A stretch of DNA of 60,000 nucleotides from Bugula neritina (taxonomy: Eukaryota; Bryozoa; Gymnolaemata; Cheilostomatida; Bugulidae), in contig OZ037773.1 of the NCBI GenBank assembly GCA_964035545.1, forward strand, positions 2,957,751 to 3,017,750, in the 5' to 3' direction. The position numbers were made by a program, and so were the translations under genes. Below are positions 44,301-57,530 of the stretch, one piece after another. Positions within the stretch are counted from its first letter, which is position 1; every line of letters begins with the position of its first letter. The notes below the pieces were generated by a model. It saw only the letters and a list, made by a program, of their open reading frames with translations. It ran no database searches and had not been told where the DNA came from.

Positions 44301-47300
44301 CGATTTTCGGTCAAAATTTCAATTTGGCCGGGTTGAAATTTCTCCGAGTTGCATTGCATTGTAAAAGCCACCCGTTGAAATTTTTGTACTGTGATAACTT
44401 AATCGGCCAATTTTAGAATAGGAGTAATAACTCCTTGTAAACATCGTTATCTAGTTATTACTTTGGCGATTAGACAACGTACTTATACGGTTATAATTAC
44501 ATAGCCTACGCCTTCTCAATTATCGCTTTTATGCTTTCCGCTTCACCAATTCACGACGTTTACAAAGGGCATCAAATAGCTATTATACGAGTCAAATTTC
44601 AATTTCAGAAAGTGAGCAACCGCATCAATATGATTTCAACGAGTTTCGGTTTGACTATAAAGGGGTACCCGGACAAGCATTATTAACTTAAACTCGGTAC
44701 TTTTTTCAGCAGAGGTATAAACGCAACTTTATTTACTTGATAAAACAGCGAGTAAAGTACTAGACAAGACAGAAAACTCATTTATTTTTTGTCATAAAAT
44801 AACAGTTGTTTATATTGTAAGCTCCTCCCACTTATTACATCTATATAAATAATTAAATACTGTGTTTCATATAAGGAATTCAAACTAATAAACCAGTATC
44901 TGATCCACATCTCTATAAACGCCAACAGATTATTATATATATACAAATAAGTCCCTACAACCAAGACAATAAGACAGATTCAATGACCAGAACTACATAG
45001 TAGCACTTCACAGTTTAAAATATATAACTTGTAGCTGCACCTTCTGTTCCATGTCGCCGTGTAACGCAAATATGTCAAATATGGTGGTGGACGCTTCGTC
45101 ATCATCACTGATATCTGAGGAATCATCTCCCTTGTCAGTGTTTATTGTTCCCTCAAACAGCATGTAGTAAAACTGAACTACTTCTTGGGTGGGTAGAAAG
45201 ACTATCACCTTGTGCTTACTAGACGAATGCTACAGGAAAACAAAGTTGACTGTAATAACATTATGTTTAAACCTACAGCAAACTGAACTGTATGGTAGTT
45301 GAGTGATTCCCTGGATTAGCAGACAACTCCCAGGGTGAGCAGTAAGTTTGCACCATGTACTAAATATAGTATTATGACCCTTGTTCTAATATGGAAGACT
45401 ATTGAAGTATAATTGTCAAAATATTCTGTATGCACGTAGAATGTTAGCTATACACATTTTCAGACCAGATTCTTGCCACGTTATTTGAAGTCAATAGAGG
45501 CTAGAATATAGATGTAGGACATTCGTTATAGTGACTGGAAATATAATGATAGCAAACACAGCTGTATCTAGAGCCTATAGAACTAAGCTGCTGTCTCAAG
45601 AGTCTAGCAGCTGCCTATAGGGTCTAGAACTGAGCTGCTGTCTATAGAGCTACGCTGCTGCTGCTAGTTCGGCTTCTGCTGCCAGTTCGGCTGCTGCTGC
45701 TAGACTTACATACCAACCTTGCATTTATCTAAGATGAAAGCTGCTAGTGTGACGAGCCTAAGTTTACTGGGTGTGATTGTGTAATACTGGTTGAGAGAAG
45801 AGGGAAGAGAGAACGCCCCTTCACAGCTGTCTGTTGCCTGTAGGATATACATGTAACATAATCTCACACCAACACCCTTGCCTGACAAACCATGTAAAAT
45901 GGGAATACACTGGATTTTTACGACATGTATTATTCAGCTATAAATATTCATGTTTGACCGACGTCATGCAATACATGTAAGAGGAAATTTGGTTCCATAA
46001 TTAAAATAACGATCGAGAAAGTTATTTGAATTGTGGTTCACTGAGTCAATGAAATAATGACGGAGATATTTAAAGGAAGTTCAATTGAACTTTCTCTCAC
46101 AAACTCACTTGATGTGAGATGCTGGAGCCGTCACTACTACTAGTATCTGATATGTTGATGGTGACTGGATCAGTGAGAGCAACGCTGGCCAATCGTTTGA
46201 CGTCAGTGCTTAGTGTAGCGGAGAGCAGAATCATCTGAAGGTCGGGACGTGAAGCCTCCTCCCCAACCCCCACACAACTAATCTTCTGTCTCTGCTCCAG
46301 TATGCAATTCATTAATTTGGTTACATCCTTCTCAAAGCCCATATCAAGCAGCCTATAGAAATCATGAAAACAGATAGCCTTAGATTTAAGGATAAGCAAG
46401 GTACAATGGGGCACCTTATGAAACAATCTTTAAAATCGGCCTTTTTACACAAAAAGTTGGTCCATTAAAACTGTCTACATTTACCACTGTGTTCACCACC
46501 ACTTATTTGTAACACACATATCTGGTCAACATAGTCAAATTGCTTTCTTAGGAGAGTTGGAAGTTGTCTTCTTACTGTAGAATAGATAGACTAACCTGTC
46601 AGCTTCATCTATGATGAGATACTCCAGCATAGAGAAGTTGAGTGAGTTCGTACAAGTAGAATGTTCCAGAAGCCTTCCTGGCGTAGCAACGAGTATGTTG
46701 ATACCTTTTCTCAGCCTCGCCTTCTCTGACTTTCGGGATTCACCGCCTATCACCATTCCCGGTACAATCCAAATGCAACTCTGCAATGCATAAAACAATG
46801 CAGTTTAGTATTATAACAGAGCGTTACAGCTCTAGTAATATAGCAAATAAATGCTACGGGCATACTATTATACCAACAAAGTTCCTCATGTATAGCTCAA
46901 ACATGGTAAAAATGTTTCAATTCTGGAAATAACCTGTGATAGCAGTGAATTACAGCTAATTTAAGTGTAGTACATCACAACATGTGATATCATAATCATA
47001 GCAAAACCTGTGCTGTTGAAATAAATAGCAAAATATAATTTGACACAAAATGAAAGCATTTAGAAAACCTCACCAGTAAGCTTTACAAGTATAACCAAGC
47101 GGCGAAGCAATAGTAATAGGAAGATAACTCCAATAAGAAAGTAAAACTGATAAATTTGAATGACTCACTTGAACCAGTTTCTTGAGAACAGCCAAAGACT
47201 GTAGAGCTAATTCCCGAGTTGGTACAAGAACCACTGCAAGCACACCATCCGCCCTTTTTATTTGGTTAGCCTTAGATCTAAGACTTTGAACTAGCGGCAC

Positions 47301-48962
47301 TGCGTAGGCGAGGGTTTTACCCGAACCTGTTTGGGACTTGACCAGAGCATCCCTGCCTCGTAGAATATGGGGAACAGCTTGCTGCTGAACTTCTGTCATC
47401 TCGGCTAAACACATCTTGTCCAAAGTTGATATCTGAAATCATCGTCACGCAATATTGTGTTCACCAGCCAGTGTAAAGCATAAGAGCAAAGTCTTAACAC
47501 AACGCAAGAGAAAAATGCACGGGCACTTTTAGTATATGCAGGAAAAAATAAAATGGACTCATTGTAATTCAAATACTTTGCACTTAATATTTTTTGGGTT
47601 CGACAAGTCAAAACTACAAATCTATAAAAAGACAAAATTAAGTTTTTCGTCCAAGTGTAGACAATATAAAGACTATTAAATTGAGCTGCCAAAATGTTTT
47701 TATATCAAGTTTGATAGTAAGTTCATTTATACACAAAACTGTGTTTGAAAAATACGAATCAGATATTAAAAACTTGTCTTTGTTCACACAAAAGTCTTAC
47801 CAAGTGTGGGTGTAGGGGCAACTCTGAAAATAACTTTTTACTAAATATTTTCTCTTCACTTCTTTTAACATCTTTTCTGAAATAAGTGACGGAGTATGAC
47901 AACATGAAGATAAATAAAACAAGCATACGGCTTTGTGGGTATTCGTACTGATCAACATGACAAGTGTTAATGATAGTATGAAAACATGGATCTAGATATG
48001 AGACAAATAATATTAATGGCTTAGTGAGTATGTCTGCTGATACAAGACAAATGGTAATTCTAGGCACAAAATTTAAACCTCACAAAGGTCCTTAGTGATG
48101 GTAGAAGGGCAACTATGTACAAACTGACTTTGTGCTATATAAGATAAAAAGCTTTCACATTGCATTGTCAACATGATTAAACACAGAAGAATGTAGCCTG
48201 CCGAAGTATTGTGAAGGAAAGTGAGGGCGGAAATCAGTATCAGCTTAACTTACTGGTTAATAGATGGGATATCTGGGTTTTTATTAAACAGGGAGGATAT
48301 GACATGTTTAGACTGGGTTCTGGGTTGAGCCTTGCGACTAGACTCAGTGGTGACAGATTTCCCATCTTTCTGAGAAACTACTTTTTCAGACAACTCTGAT
48401 GTCAATTGCTCATTATTCTTATTAGTAGTATCTGAAACAAAAAATGATATGTAGTTGAACAGCAAAGACAAACAACTACAACTTGTTGCTACAGTGACAA
48501 AACGTTAGCAACTTACCAGAGGTTTCAGTATTCTGCTTCAGTCTAGCCTCATTATAGGTGCCAAGCTCTTTTCTTGAAACTTTGTTACCAGCTATAAACT
48601 TCTTTATTTTAGAAAGCTTTCTTTTCCGTATTCGCTTTTTCTACAACATTATCCCTTATTAGTTATTAGGTATAGTAACTAGAACATATCTTGAGCTGAA
48701 TTTAATTTTATACAATTGCATTTGCTGATTAATTATTTAATAATTATAACTAATAAATAGCAATAATAATGATAATATAAATCATGTTATCCAGTTAAAT
48801 TTCAAAAGTGAATGAATGAAACTCAAACTAAAAATCAAAATGTGTTTCAATTTCAATTTGTAAGCGTCTAACTTTATCATTTCCATAGGATTGCTTGTTG
48901 GACTTCGTTGGGCCATCTCCCAGATTGATATTCAAAAGAAGAGAGCTGTCAGGCAGGTCCAT
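41310..48962 (-). CDS. DDX31: DEAD-box ATP-dependent RNA helicase DDX31 (Dbp7 family)
   Basis: Nucleolar helicase of the DDX31/Dbp7 family, needed for large ribosomal subunit assembly. Minus-strand exons, 5' to 3': 48962-48873, 48640-48517, 48431-48254, 47876-47801, 47432-47169, 46780-46596, 46352-46109, 45837-45718, 45229-45041, 44051-43903, 43452-43351, 43043-42850, 42205-42037, 41382-41310. All phases agree, giving 718 residues. Visible: family signature [12 protein letters not shown]-motif region [13 protein letters not shown], motif [28 protein letters not shown] box IDEADR, SAT (LLSATLS), CTDVAARGL, and [28 protein letters not shown] is typical of the family C-terminal region. Introns are GT-AG except the last, which is GC-AG (GCAAGT). 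The start at 48962 is a choice; an in-frame ATG at 49019 is possible. Confidence 0.95.
41463..41703 (+). mobile_element. tRNA-derived SINE, copy 4, in the last DDX31 intron
   Basis: Counterpart of 32466-32701: GAGCAGCCATGGTCTAGGGG, a B-box-like but more decayed GACTCAAACCCC, shared 3' end, and flanking TAAAGAGAAGG / TAAAGAAAAGG. It is antisense to DDX31, between its last two exons. Sequence similarity with copy 1 stops just after this element. Confidence 0.85.
43740..43905. repeat. 18-bp repeat re-copying the DDX31 exon-10 donor
   Basis: On the minus strand the donor of the exon ending at 43903 (CACAG then GTAAAATATATTCTCAAG) is followed by about eight 18-base units of the form GTAAACTCTATCCTACAG. 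Each unit therefore carries its own CAG/GTAAAC-type 5' splice site. Using a later site would add an in-frame TAA. Confidence 0.85.
44808..44999 (+). repeat. Third copy of the unknown gene's upstream segment
   Basis: About 190 bases in DDX31 intron 9 resemble the TATA-containing segments at about 27570-27760 and 36650-36830. They share AAGCTCCTCCCACTTATT, CTATATAAAT, ATACTGTGTTT and further blocks (ACTAATAAACCAGTA). No downstream exon of the unknown gene follows. It could be a dispersed repeat family or the relic of an older copy of that gene. Confidence 0.65.
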
Positions 48963-50503
48963 TTTGAAGTTGGCGAGTACTTGATTTACAAAGTGCTTCA
49001 GCTTCAAAATGTATAACAATTATTATTTGTTTCAGGAGCCTTGAACTTGAAGCAAATGAAGCGACTCAATATTACTAATACTAAATTGTTGATTACATTT
49101 ACTGATTTACCAAAATGCTCACGATATTAACTAAACAAGACACCGGTAGAGCGGGTTACAGAGGCAACATCCAAAAGGTTGAAGATTACATCTATTTCAG
49201 TTTACCGAAGTTCTACAAAGTATAGAATTATAAGCTAAATATAGTATAATCTGCCATCCTATATAAATCGTTCATGCTTCGCAAAACAGCATGATCAGTG
49301 ACGTCTTAGTATACACTGGTTACAGCTTAAATATTTCTATTATGAGATGTCAGGGGTTAATTTCCGTTTAACAAACACTTGGTGAAATGCGCTAGTTGAA
49401 TTTTTTTCTCCAAACATAAGCTGAAACTGAGCGTGTTACAAGTAATTATTTCAATTTGTAAAGAATAAAGATTATCATTAATTGTTATATGACCTATCAT
49501 TTTATTTTAACATAACTACTATCATTAAACCCAAAATCTAATTGAAAATAAAATTTTGATCAAATTTAAATTGAACTTGGCCTCTAAACCTGGGGCTGGA
49601 TAACGTTCGAATTCTAAGACGAAGTCTAACAGTAACTCTTACTCTAACCCCACAAGTGACACTCACACTGACAGTATTTCTCTTACTCTTAGGTTTTTAA
49701 TTATTAGTATTTTTTTTTAAAAAAAGTTCTAGTTTTTAACGGCTAATGCTTGAATATAAATGACAGAATATCGATAGGCCACACGATACTCATACTCATA
49801 CTGACTCATACTCATAGTCAGTCATACTGATTGTAATACTTGAGACCCAGTCGTAGTCCGTAGCGGTAGTGAGTCCGTAGTCGTACTGATACTGATTATG
49901 ATACCATTATCACTACCTCATAATCATAGATTAATTTTAATAAACTTTATATTAATTATATTGATGCACTTGCAGTCTAGTGATGGTCTCATACTCTTAG
50001 TCTACTGAATACTCAATATCAAACTGAAAGTGAATCTGAATGCAGATTTGGTACTAGTTAGTGTTACTGATAGCGATACTGATAGTGATACCGATTGAAT
50101 CCTCAGGGCTCAGTGTCGTACTCATTATTTTAGTTACATATTTGTTATTGCTCATGCATTTATTGAGTTTTTTGACACTAGTATTTTAATACAAACACGA
50201 ATGGCGATATCTAATTCTATGGTCAATATCATTTTATTTTTATTATAAATATGAATTTTAACTAATACATAATTTAATTATCATTATGATCAGCAATATT
50301 TAATAATATGTAGTTATCAGTTAAAAATTTAAAATATTAAGCTTACTAGTTTTATAGACTAAGTATAGAATAATTTTATATTGAGCTTATTTCAAATTCA
50401 ATTCTGATTTTTGTCTTGTATTAGCATGATGTTGATTTATTGTTAACATCTATTTGTGAGACAAACCAATGTATTGTTTTCAGCATACACAGTTGCTTCT
50501 GTC
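48963..50503. other. Head-to-head intergenic region between DDX31 and CIAO2B
   Basis: About 1.5 kb between divergent start codons. It includes a degenerate ACTCAT/ACTGAT array at about 49780-49920 and AT-rich simple sequence. A possible 3' splice site (TGTTTTCAG ending at 50483) lies just before the CIAO2B start, so a 5' UTR intron is possible. No other exon. Confidence 0.45.
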
Positions 50504-52503
50504 ATGGACAACACAAATCCCGAGATATATAAAATCAGCAGTGAAAGAGAAGTTACGCAAACAGAGCTTTCCGATGACGTTGAAGATGAATTCGACAGCT
50601 GGGAGGTGTTTGATATTCTAAGATGTGAGCATTACTTGGTGGTGATGTCCATCATTGGATTTTAATGAAATAAAATTAAGATATTTTCACTGACTTACCA
50701 CTATTTAGGGTAGTAGCTGCAAACTTTAAATCAAACTAATTGAAGTATATTGCCAATATAAGTCGTGTCATTAGTTTTATTAGAAATTGATAAATTCTCA
50801 AATTTTTACTCTTATATTATAATATAAATATTAACGCTTATATTAAAACTCTGTAGTAAAACAATGGCCAGTTTATTTTGTTGTCATCTGCAGTTATGAT
50901 ATAAGCTCTAGTCACTAAAACTAGTGCAATAACTAGCTTAACCTTAGTATCCTTGTGTGTTCCGAGTAAAAGACAAAATAGCCTGTTTTAAGTGTTTAAG
51001 ATTTTTTATAGTCCTTTTAGCATTTCTCATGTGATTGCCATAATTTGAATGCAAATTACAATTGTTTAAAAATAGCATATTGCCTAATTTGGCTTCATTA
51101 TGCACAATAGGCTGTTGCACTATGACAATATTGGTATTGCACCCAGTTTTCAACTGATTTGACACCTTTTTGTTTAATTGTGTAACAGCAAGTATTGCAA
51201 TTTTAAAAAATATATCATTTTTTATGTATTTATTAATTATGGTATCTTGCTAATACTTTGCTGCTTAAGTGTAAGTTCACAGCTGTAAGGGCCAACATTA
51301 TTGTCACTAGTTGTTTACAGAGAATTTGTGTAGAGAGTTGCATGCAGGTTTCTTATGTTTCAGCTATTAAAGACCCAGAGCATCCACTCACACTGGAGGA
51401 GCTGAATGTTGTTGATAAATCTTTGATTCAGGTAGTCAGCATGCTATAGTATATAGGTCAACCTTATCTAGGTCAACATTAACTAGGTCAGCTTCATATA
51501 GGTCAACCTTATGTAGGTCAGCTTTATCTAGGCCAATCCAATCTAGGACAACCTTATCTAGGTCAGCTTTTTCTAGGTCATCTCTATCTAGGTAAACCCT
51601 ATCTATATAGGTTTAGACTGTTCAAATCACAAGTATTGTGTCAATCATAATACTACAACCCTAAGGATGTTATAGCCTATGTTAAAGAGACTGGCTTTGT
51701 TTAATATTGGTTTATTTTGGTTGTTTTGATTTTTTCTCCATTCAATGGTTATTTAGGTTTTTAAAAAAGATACTGTTAATCTTTTCTAATTTTAACCTTC
51801 AGTTCTCGCAATTTTTTAATAGCTGGTGTAATAATTGCATAACTCTACAATTAAGCAAGGAAAGAGTGAGTTGTGATGCTAATTATTTTTAGACATAATA
51901 TGCTATTTGAGGAACTTTTCAAGAATTCTATAAAATAATATATAATATGTGTTGTGTTGTATTTTAGTTCATGGGATATCTGGAATTATGTTATCATCAC
52001 TTTCAAGCTGAGTAAATATGTAATAATTATAAAGAATAACATATGCTGCAGGTGGATAACAAAAATAATTCTATATCAATACAATTCACACCCACAGTTC
52101 CTCACTGTAGTTTGGCAACTCTGATTGGTCTATCAATACGAGTGAAACTAGTGAGGTAAGTGTATAATGAGTTAGTGAGTTTGATTGCAATGTTGAATAT
52201 AATGGAGTATTGAGAATGAAGTCATAAATACAGTAAGAAAATAAAATGCCAAGTTGTACATTGTCTGATGAATCTTGCAGCCTGAAACGTAGAGTATGTG
52301 TGTCCTTGATTGGCTGCAGTCACTAGTTACATGGTTGTAGATCCTTGCCGCCAAGGTTCAAGGTTGACGTGAAGATAAACCCAGGGAGTCACGTTTCAGA
52401 GATTGCCGTAAACAAACAACTCAACGACAAGGAGAGAGTCGCTGCAGCTTTAGAGAACTTTGATTTACTTCGAACTGTCAATAGATGTTTAGCAGAAGAA
52501 TGA
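50504..52503 (+). CDS. CIAO2B: CIAO2B / MIP18-family cytosolic iron-sulfur assembly protein
   Basis: Component of the CIA targeting complex (with CIAO1 and MMS19), which delivers Fe-S clusters to cytosolic and nuclear apoproteins. Exons 50504-50624, 51364-51431, 52052-52155 and 52341-52503 chain in phase to 151 residues, against about 163 in human CIAO2B. Motifs: [14 protein letters not shown] at the N terminus; [40 protein letters not shown] with the conserved cysteine; [32 protein letters not shown] near the end. The wording [14 protein letters not shown] and the C terminus fit CIAO2B and not CIAO2A. An upstream in-frame ATG at 50456 exists, but the start at 50504 (MDNTNPEIY) fits the family. 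It diverges from DDX31. Confidence 0.96.
51450..51610. repeat. 15-bp minisatellite rich in AGGTCA
   Basis: About ten degenerate units of 15 bases (TAGGTCAACCTTATC) starting 18 bases after the donor of CIAO2B exon 2. Most units contain AGGTCA, which is also the consensus nuclear-receptor half-site, spaced one per 15 bases. Confidence 0.85.
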
Positions 52504-55500
52504 GCAGAAATTTCGGCAGTGAAAAGTTTTTTAAAGAAGGGAGCGCCATTATTTCTTCTTGCATCATTGTCATCATTTACTGAAATAATATTTTTGTACT
52601 TTTATTTTTTTACAAGTATCGATGAAGTTGTTGAATGTGATTGGTGCTGAAATTAAAACCTTATATAAAAGCAATATTCTGTGGAGATATTTCTACCATA
52701 TATAATACTTGCTCTAATATAATGTAAGCTATAATGTTGACGCTTTGCTGGGTGGGTTGTATTGTATTTTGCAGTTTTCTTTTTAGCATCTACTAGTTAT
52801 TATGATGTTGAAAATGTTTTTAAAATATTTCAGCTCTGCTGGCAGTCATTATTAAAACCTCAATAATTTAAATTATTACAACTTGTCTTTTTGTGATGGT
52901 GTATTTCTGTAGCCTAGATTGTCCTCCATCTCTCTATTTTAACTACAAACTCATCAACGCCACACATACCTTGCATATTACAATAATTAAGAAGAACTGT
53001 TGACGTATTCTTACCTACTGAACTGAAACTCTATAGCTCAATGCTCTTACCAGCTACGCTGTAGATTTCGAGTTATCTCATCATTATTTCAACAAGCTTT
53101 ATAAAATTAAGGATAAATGCGTAGTTTGGTTATTCGGTCAAGGTCAAAACAATATTTCCGGACTCGCAAGATATCGGGTTGATATTGACTAGTACTGTCA
53201 AATTTTTATAGATTCTTGCAATATTGACTGTAAAACTTGCAGGTATGTATTCAAATGTCACTCACAGAAAACATGTGTATTTCAATAATTTAGTTAAAAC
53301 CGTATGGGTTACAGTGCATATTTTCTCAAAAATGATTATATGAATCCGGTATTGCAGCTATTGCTAATGCTATTCTGAATAGTATAACATTAACTGTAAC
53401 ATTAACAGATTAACTATTAGTATTACTATGAGTATAAGTTATACTTATACTATTACTATAAGTATAAGTTTAAGTATTCAATATGAAACTGAGTCTGATG
53501 GCATACACTTGAAGTTGGATAAAGATAAACTAGAAGTGAAAGTTAATCTTGTCCTTAGGCGTAGACTTACTCACCTAGAAATAGATACTAGATAGGATTA
53601 TGCTTTACTTTTACTTTTAGACCCAAAAGTAAATGATAAAAGACAATAAATTATAGTGAATAAAAGGCCAAATTGAAATTGATAAATATTATTACCAAAT
53701 TTATATTGATATTAATATTATTAATATTATAATTATTTTTATTATTATTACTATTACTATTAGGTTTCAATCGAATTTTTGTCATGATCATGAAGATTAT
53801 AATCATTTATTATTTATTTTCATTTTGGCTAGTATCAAATACAATAACTGATAAGAATCACAATTTGTTAATTATTTATATTTTATACTTATAGTTGCAG
53901 TTATAATCAATGAATTACAGTAATCATAATCACAATCATAATCACAATAATAATGATTGTTATAAATTTCAAAATTCAGGGTAGGCCTAATTTGAAAATG
54001 GATCATTATAATTAATAATTAATGTTATATACTTATAGTTATACTTTTTTATTTCATTCATCATTAAATAATAAATGATTGCGATTGGTAATTGAATTAA
54101 GCTGTTTTTATAGTATTGCCATTGGATTTGCCTTTGGTATAACATTAACATAAACACCATGTTAATCTATAACTATAAGTATATTCCTACTAGTATTACA
54201 CTATTAGTATATTACTATAACTATTGCTAAGTCTAATGTCTTGTAGTAATACTAATAGTAGTAGCCTATGGCTATAATAATAATTACAAGTCAAAAATAA
54301 AAGTGTTTTAATATTATATTGTTATTCATTCTTTATAAATATTAATATCATAATGGTAATGCACAATGCTAGCAATAAATCAAGAATAATTTTAAATTTA
54401 AAAGCTAAAATGTGAAACTTTCACTGTTGGTACCGGTGACACTAAGTATAAAAATTCTAATCAAATTAGCATACTTACTCATCACTTTCGGCTATCACTC
54501 ATTGACAAGTCAAAGTGTCATACATTTACAAATGATTTTCTCCCATATATTGTTAATTGTTTATAGTAGTAATACTACTACCATTTAAACATTACTCTGT
54601 TTCACATGTATGACTTGCATACTCTTTTATTATTTTAAGTTGCAATTGTAAAAGTAACTATGTAGCTCTGATTATATCTTTATAAAGCGTAATATGTCTT
54701 TAAGATTTATTCAATTACTTATTTCATGGGGCTTTTTTACTATGTTGCAAATGACAATTTATTTGGTATCTAATGCCATCGTGGCTCATTTTTAGCTTAA
54801 TGACTACTTGCATCTGCTTTTTACTTGACTAAACCCTAAATCCAACTGATGTTTATGTTATATTGCTCCCTATAATTTATGTAAACTGAGGTAGTAGAGG
54901 CGAGGTATAAATATTTGGGTCAGACAATAGCTTCTTCTGCAATACTGCACATTACTATTTTATTTCAATAATGTTTTTAGCTTTAATTATTTAAATATTA
55001 GTAAAGTTAAATACCCATGAGTTATTTTGACACTGTTTGCCTTCTATCACTATTGTGAAATCTAAACATTTGCTTCACAAACTTTAATGTGTCTTTATTA
55101 CAAATTGCCTTCTTATTTTTCTAATAGACTGAGTCACCTAGATCATTGCCCCCCTCCATGTCTTTAGATAGGGAGTAGTGACCCAACATTAACACATGCT
55201 AGTTCAATAGAAATACCTAGACTGTTCTAAAGAATGTCAACTTTCTCATTTGTCTTGAAAACATGAATGTTTCTTAGTCAGCAGTGTTTCCAGTGTCTAA
55301 AGCAGTTGTAACTTGCTAATGTTGAGTAAAGCTTCAACACTGGATATAGTGGAACCTTTCTTTGTTCAACAACACTTTATCTGATAGGCATTATGAATTT
55401 TCAACAATCTGTTAGGAGAGTGTATACAGAGCATAGATTCCTTAATGGGATCAAAATTCTTCTTCAACTCATTACTTATCTCATTTCCCACTAGCTCATG

Positions 55501-57007
55501 CCTATTTAGTTGCTTAGATTGCAAATTGAACCTAGCCTGTGCTGTAATTTACTCCATGTAAGCAGTAGACATTCCAATGTGGCAGACACATTTTGTAAGA
55601 GCCAAGGCTAGCCTGTGTTATCTCTGGATATGTTTGGATAGCATTTTTATGACTTCTCTCCCATCAGATAAACAATTACTAGGTGATACAAATGAGCTAT
55701 TACATCATGTTTATGGGAACTCATTTCATGGGAGATCGACTTACTGTGTAGTGCAGCATGCTATAAAATGTAATCATTGCTTATAGGCTCTGTGTAATGC
55801 ACACTTCATACCTAGCGTGTGTGCTTGGGCTGAGATATCTCATACTCTGTGTTATTTCAGCTGCCGTAGCTTCCTCAACCTGTAACTGGCTGTCTTAACC
55901 CCCCCCCCTCCTGTCTTAGAAACCTGATATGTCACTAAATTTATGACCCTGTAACGATAGGCTGATTTTGTACTTTAATTTGGCAATTTCCACCAATTGT
56001 TTCTTTCTTGTTTACTAAATGACACCACTATTGATTTCGATGGTGGAAGACAGTTGGCATTATATGCTAACAGTTGGGTATCTTATAGCCCTATGCACTG
56101 GCTGTAGAAAGTTCGGCTAATAATGTACACTTTAGATTATGACCCTGATTTGTTCTTATATTATAATCATTTCTCTTGGCTTGGAGTTCAGACTGACGTT
56201 GAAAACTAAGCCCTAGATCTAATGCCCCTCTTTGTTACAAAAACTCGTGCCAGCATTATCTGGTTAATACACAAGTATAAGATAATGAGATTATGATGAA
56301 CAGCAGCTAAAGCTGGTAGTTGAATTCCTCCATTAATTAAATACTATCTTTTGTTTATAATATAATGAATAGAAGTGAATATTTTAAGCCAGATTATGAC
56401 ATGCACTGCAGCTTATTCTTGCTTCTGTTATATTATCATCTATAGTTATATTTATATTAGTAACATTTATATTATAGTACTAACTATTAGTCCACAGTTA
56501 TACTGCAGTACTAAGTATTAGTAGAAGTTATATCATAGTCCTAGGTATTAGTCAACAGTTATACTGCAGTTTGAGTGCCAGTAGTAATAATCAACTGTTG
56601 GCTGATCAACAGTTCTGTTGCCTTGCCCTCACTCTGTCATTAGTTGTAGCTTTTTATTCCATTGACTTTGCTTGACCCTGCTATTGCACACTCATTAAAT
56701 AACATATTGGCCTGTCAAGTGTTGTGATGTTAAGGAAGGGCTGTACCCCCTCCTCCTATAGTAAATAGGGTGTGCCCGTAATGTTATTCTCCAGTGTAAG
56801 CTATCATGGGGCACTAGCTGTAGCTGTACTCCTGTTTATGGCTACTACTTCACTTTATAGCCCCTTTCTGGGTTACAGGTTCAATATACATGGCTGCAAG
56901 CTATTGTAACTTAAAGAGAAAGATGTTTCATAAACTTGGTGATGTGTTTTGTAGGCTAACTGTTTTAGTTGACAGTGTAAGTAAATCTTCTGGTAGCCAT
57001 TATGGAT
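52504..57007. other. Long region without recognised exon between CIAO2B and tropomodulin
   Basis: AT-rich sequence with short ATT/AGT simple repeats (for example 53380-53480 and 53700-53760). I found no conserved reading frame on either strand. The short frame at 55577-55786 has no recognisable features. It probably holds the tropomodulin promoter and 5' UTR introns. Confidence 0.5.
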
Positions 57008-57178
57008 GAGTCATTCTATGAGCAGCGCTGAGTTAGGGGTGACTGAGTGCAGTAGTTTGGGTTCTCGGGTTTGGGGTTCTCGGATTGAGTTGAAGCTTGA
57101 ACCCTCAACTCCAAACTCAAAAATCTCAAACTACTGCACCCAGTCACCCCCAACTCGGTGCTGCTTATAGAGCGACTC
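57008..57178. mobile_element. Hairpin MITE family 2, copy A
   Basis: Long terminal inverted repeats of about 52 bases. The left begins GAGTCATTCTATGAGCAGC and continues GGGGTGACTGAGTGCAGTAG; the right arm is its near complement, ending CTGCTTATAGAGCGACTC. The interior is a GGGTTCTCGG/TTGAACCCTC palindromic filler, so nearly the whole element is a hairpin. A second copy lies at 57531-57678. Confidence 0.85.
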
Positions 57179-57530
57179 CTATACCCACACCACCTTCTCT
57201 TGTAGGAAGTTAATCCAATCCTAGCTGCTGGTGTTGTCTCTTGTTTTTCGGTGAAATATTGTTTTAGAGTAGATGCCCACTGCCTCTGCTGTTGTCAAAC
57301 ATATCATTGCTTTACCTGTGTAGCTGTTTAACACGGTATTGTTGCTGCTTTTATGTATTAAACTATTTGGTTTTATTTTCTATACATGTGCACTGGTGAT
57401 GCAATTTAGCAGTATATTGGTGTAGGGTTTTGTAGTTGTGTTTCTAAGTTGCATTGTTGAATAGGGTATTGCCCCCACCCCACTGTCAATTATCAGCAAG
57501 GGACATCTCTCTTCACCCACTAAACCAGCA

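Noticed and set aside
45031-45040. Alternative DDX31 donor two codons further (after the CAA at 45035)
   Set aside because: Ending at 45041 with the next exon starting at 44051 gives MEQKYRTEVFQ, matching the family spacing exactly. The later donor gives extra residues.
52265-52300. Second hammerhead-like string CTGATGAATCTTGCAGCCTGAAACG in a CIAO2B intron
   Set aside because: The core words CTGATGA and GAAAC are present, but helix II and helix III do not pair and no cleavage triplet fits. At most a decayed element.
55577-55786. 69-codon open frame
   Set aside because: No splice context, motif or homology I can see. Length expected by chance.
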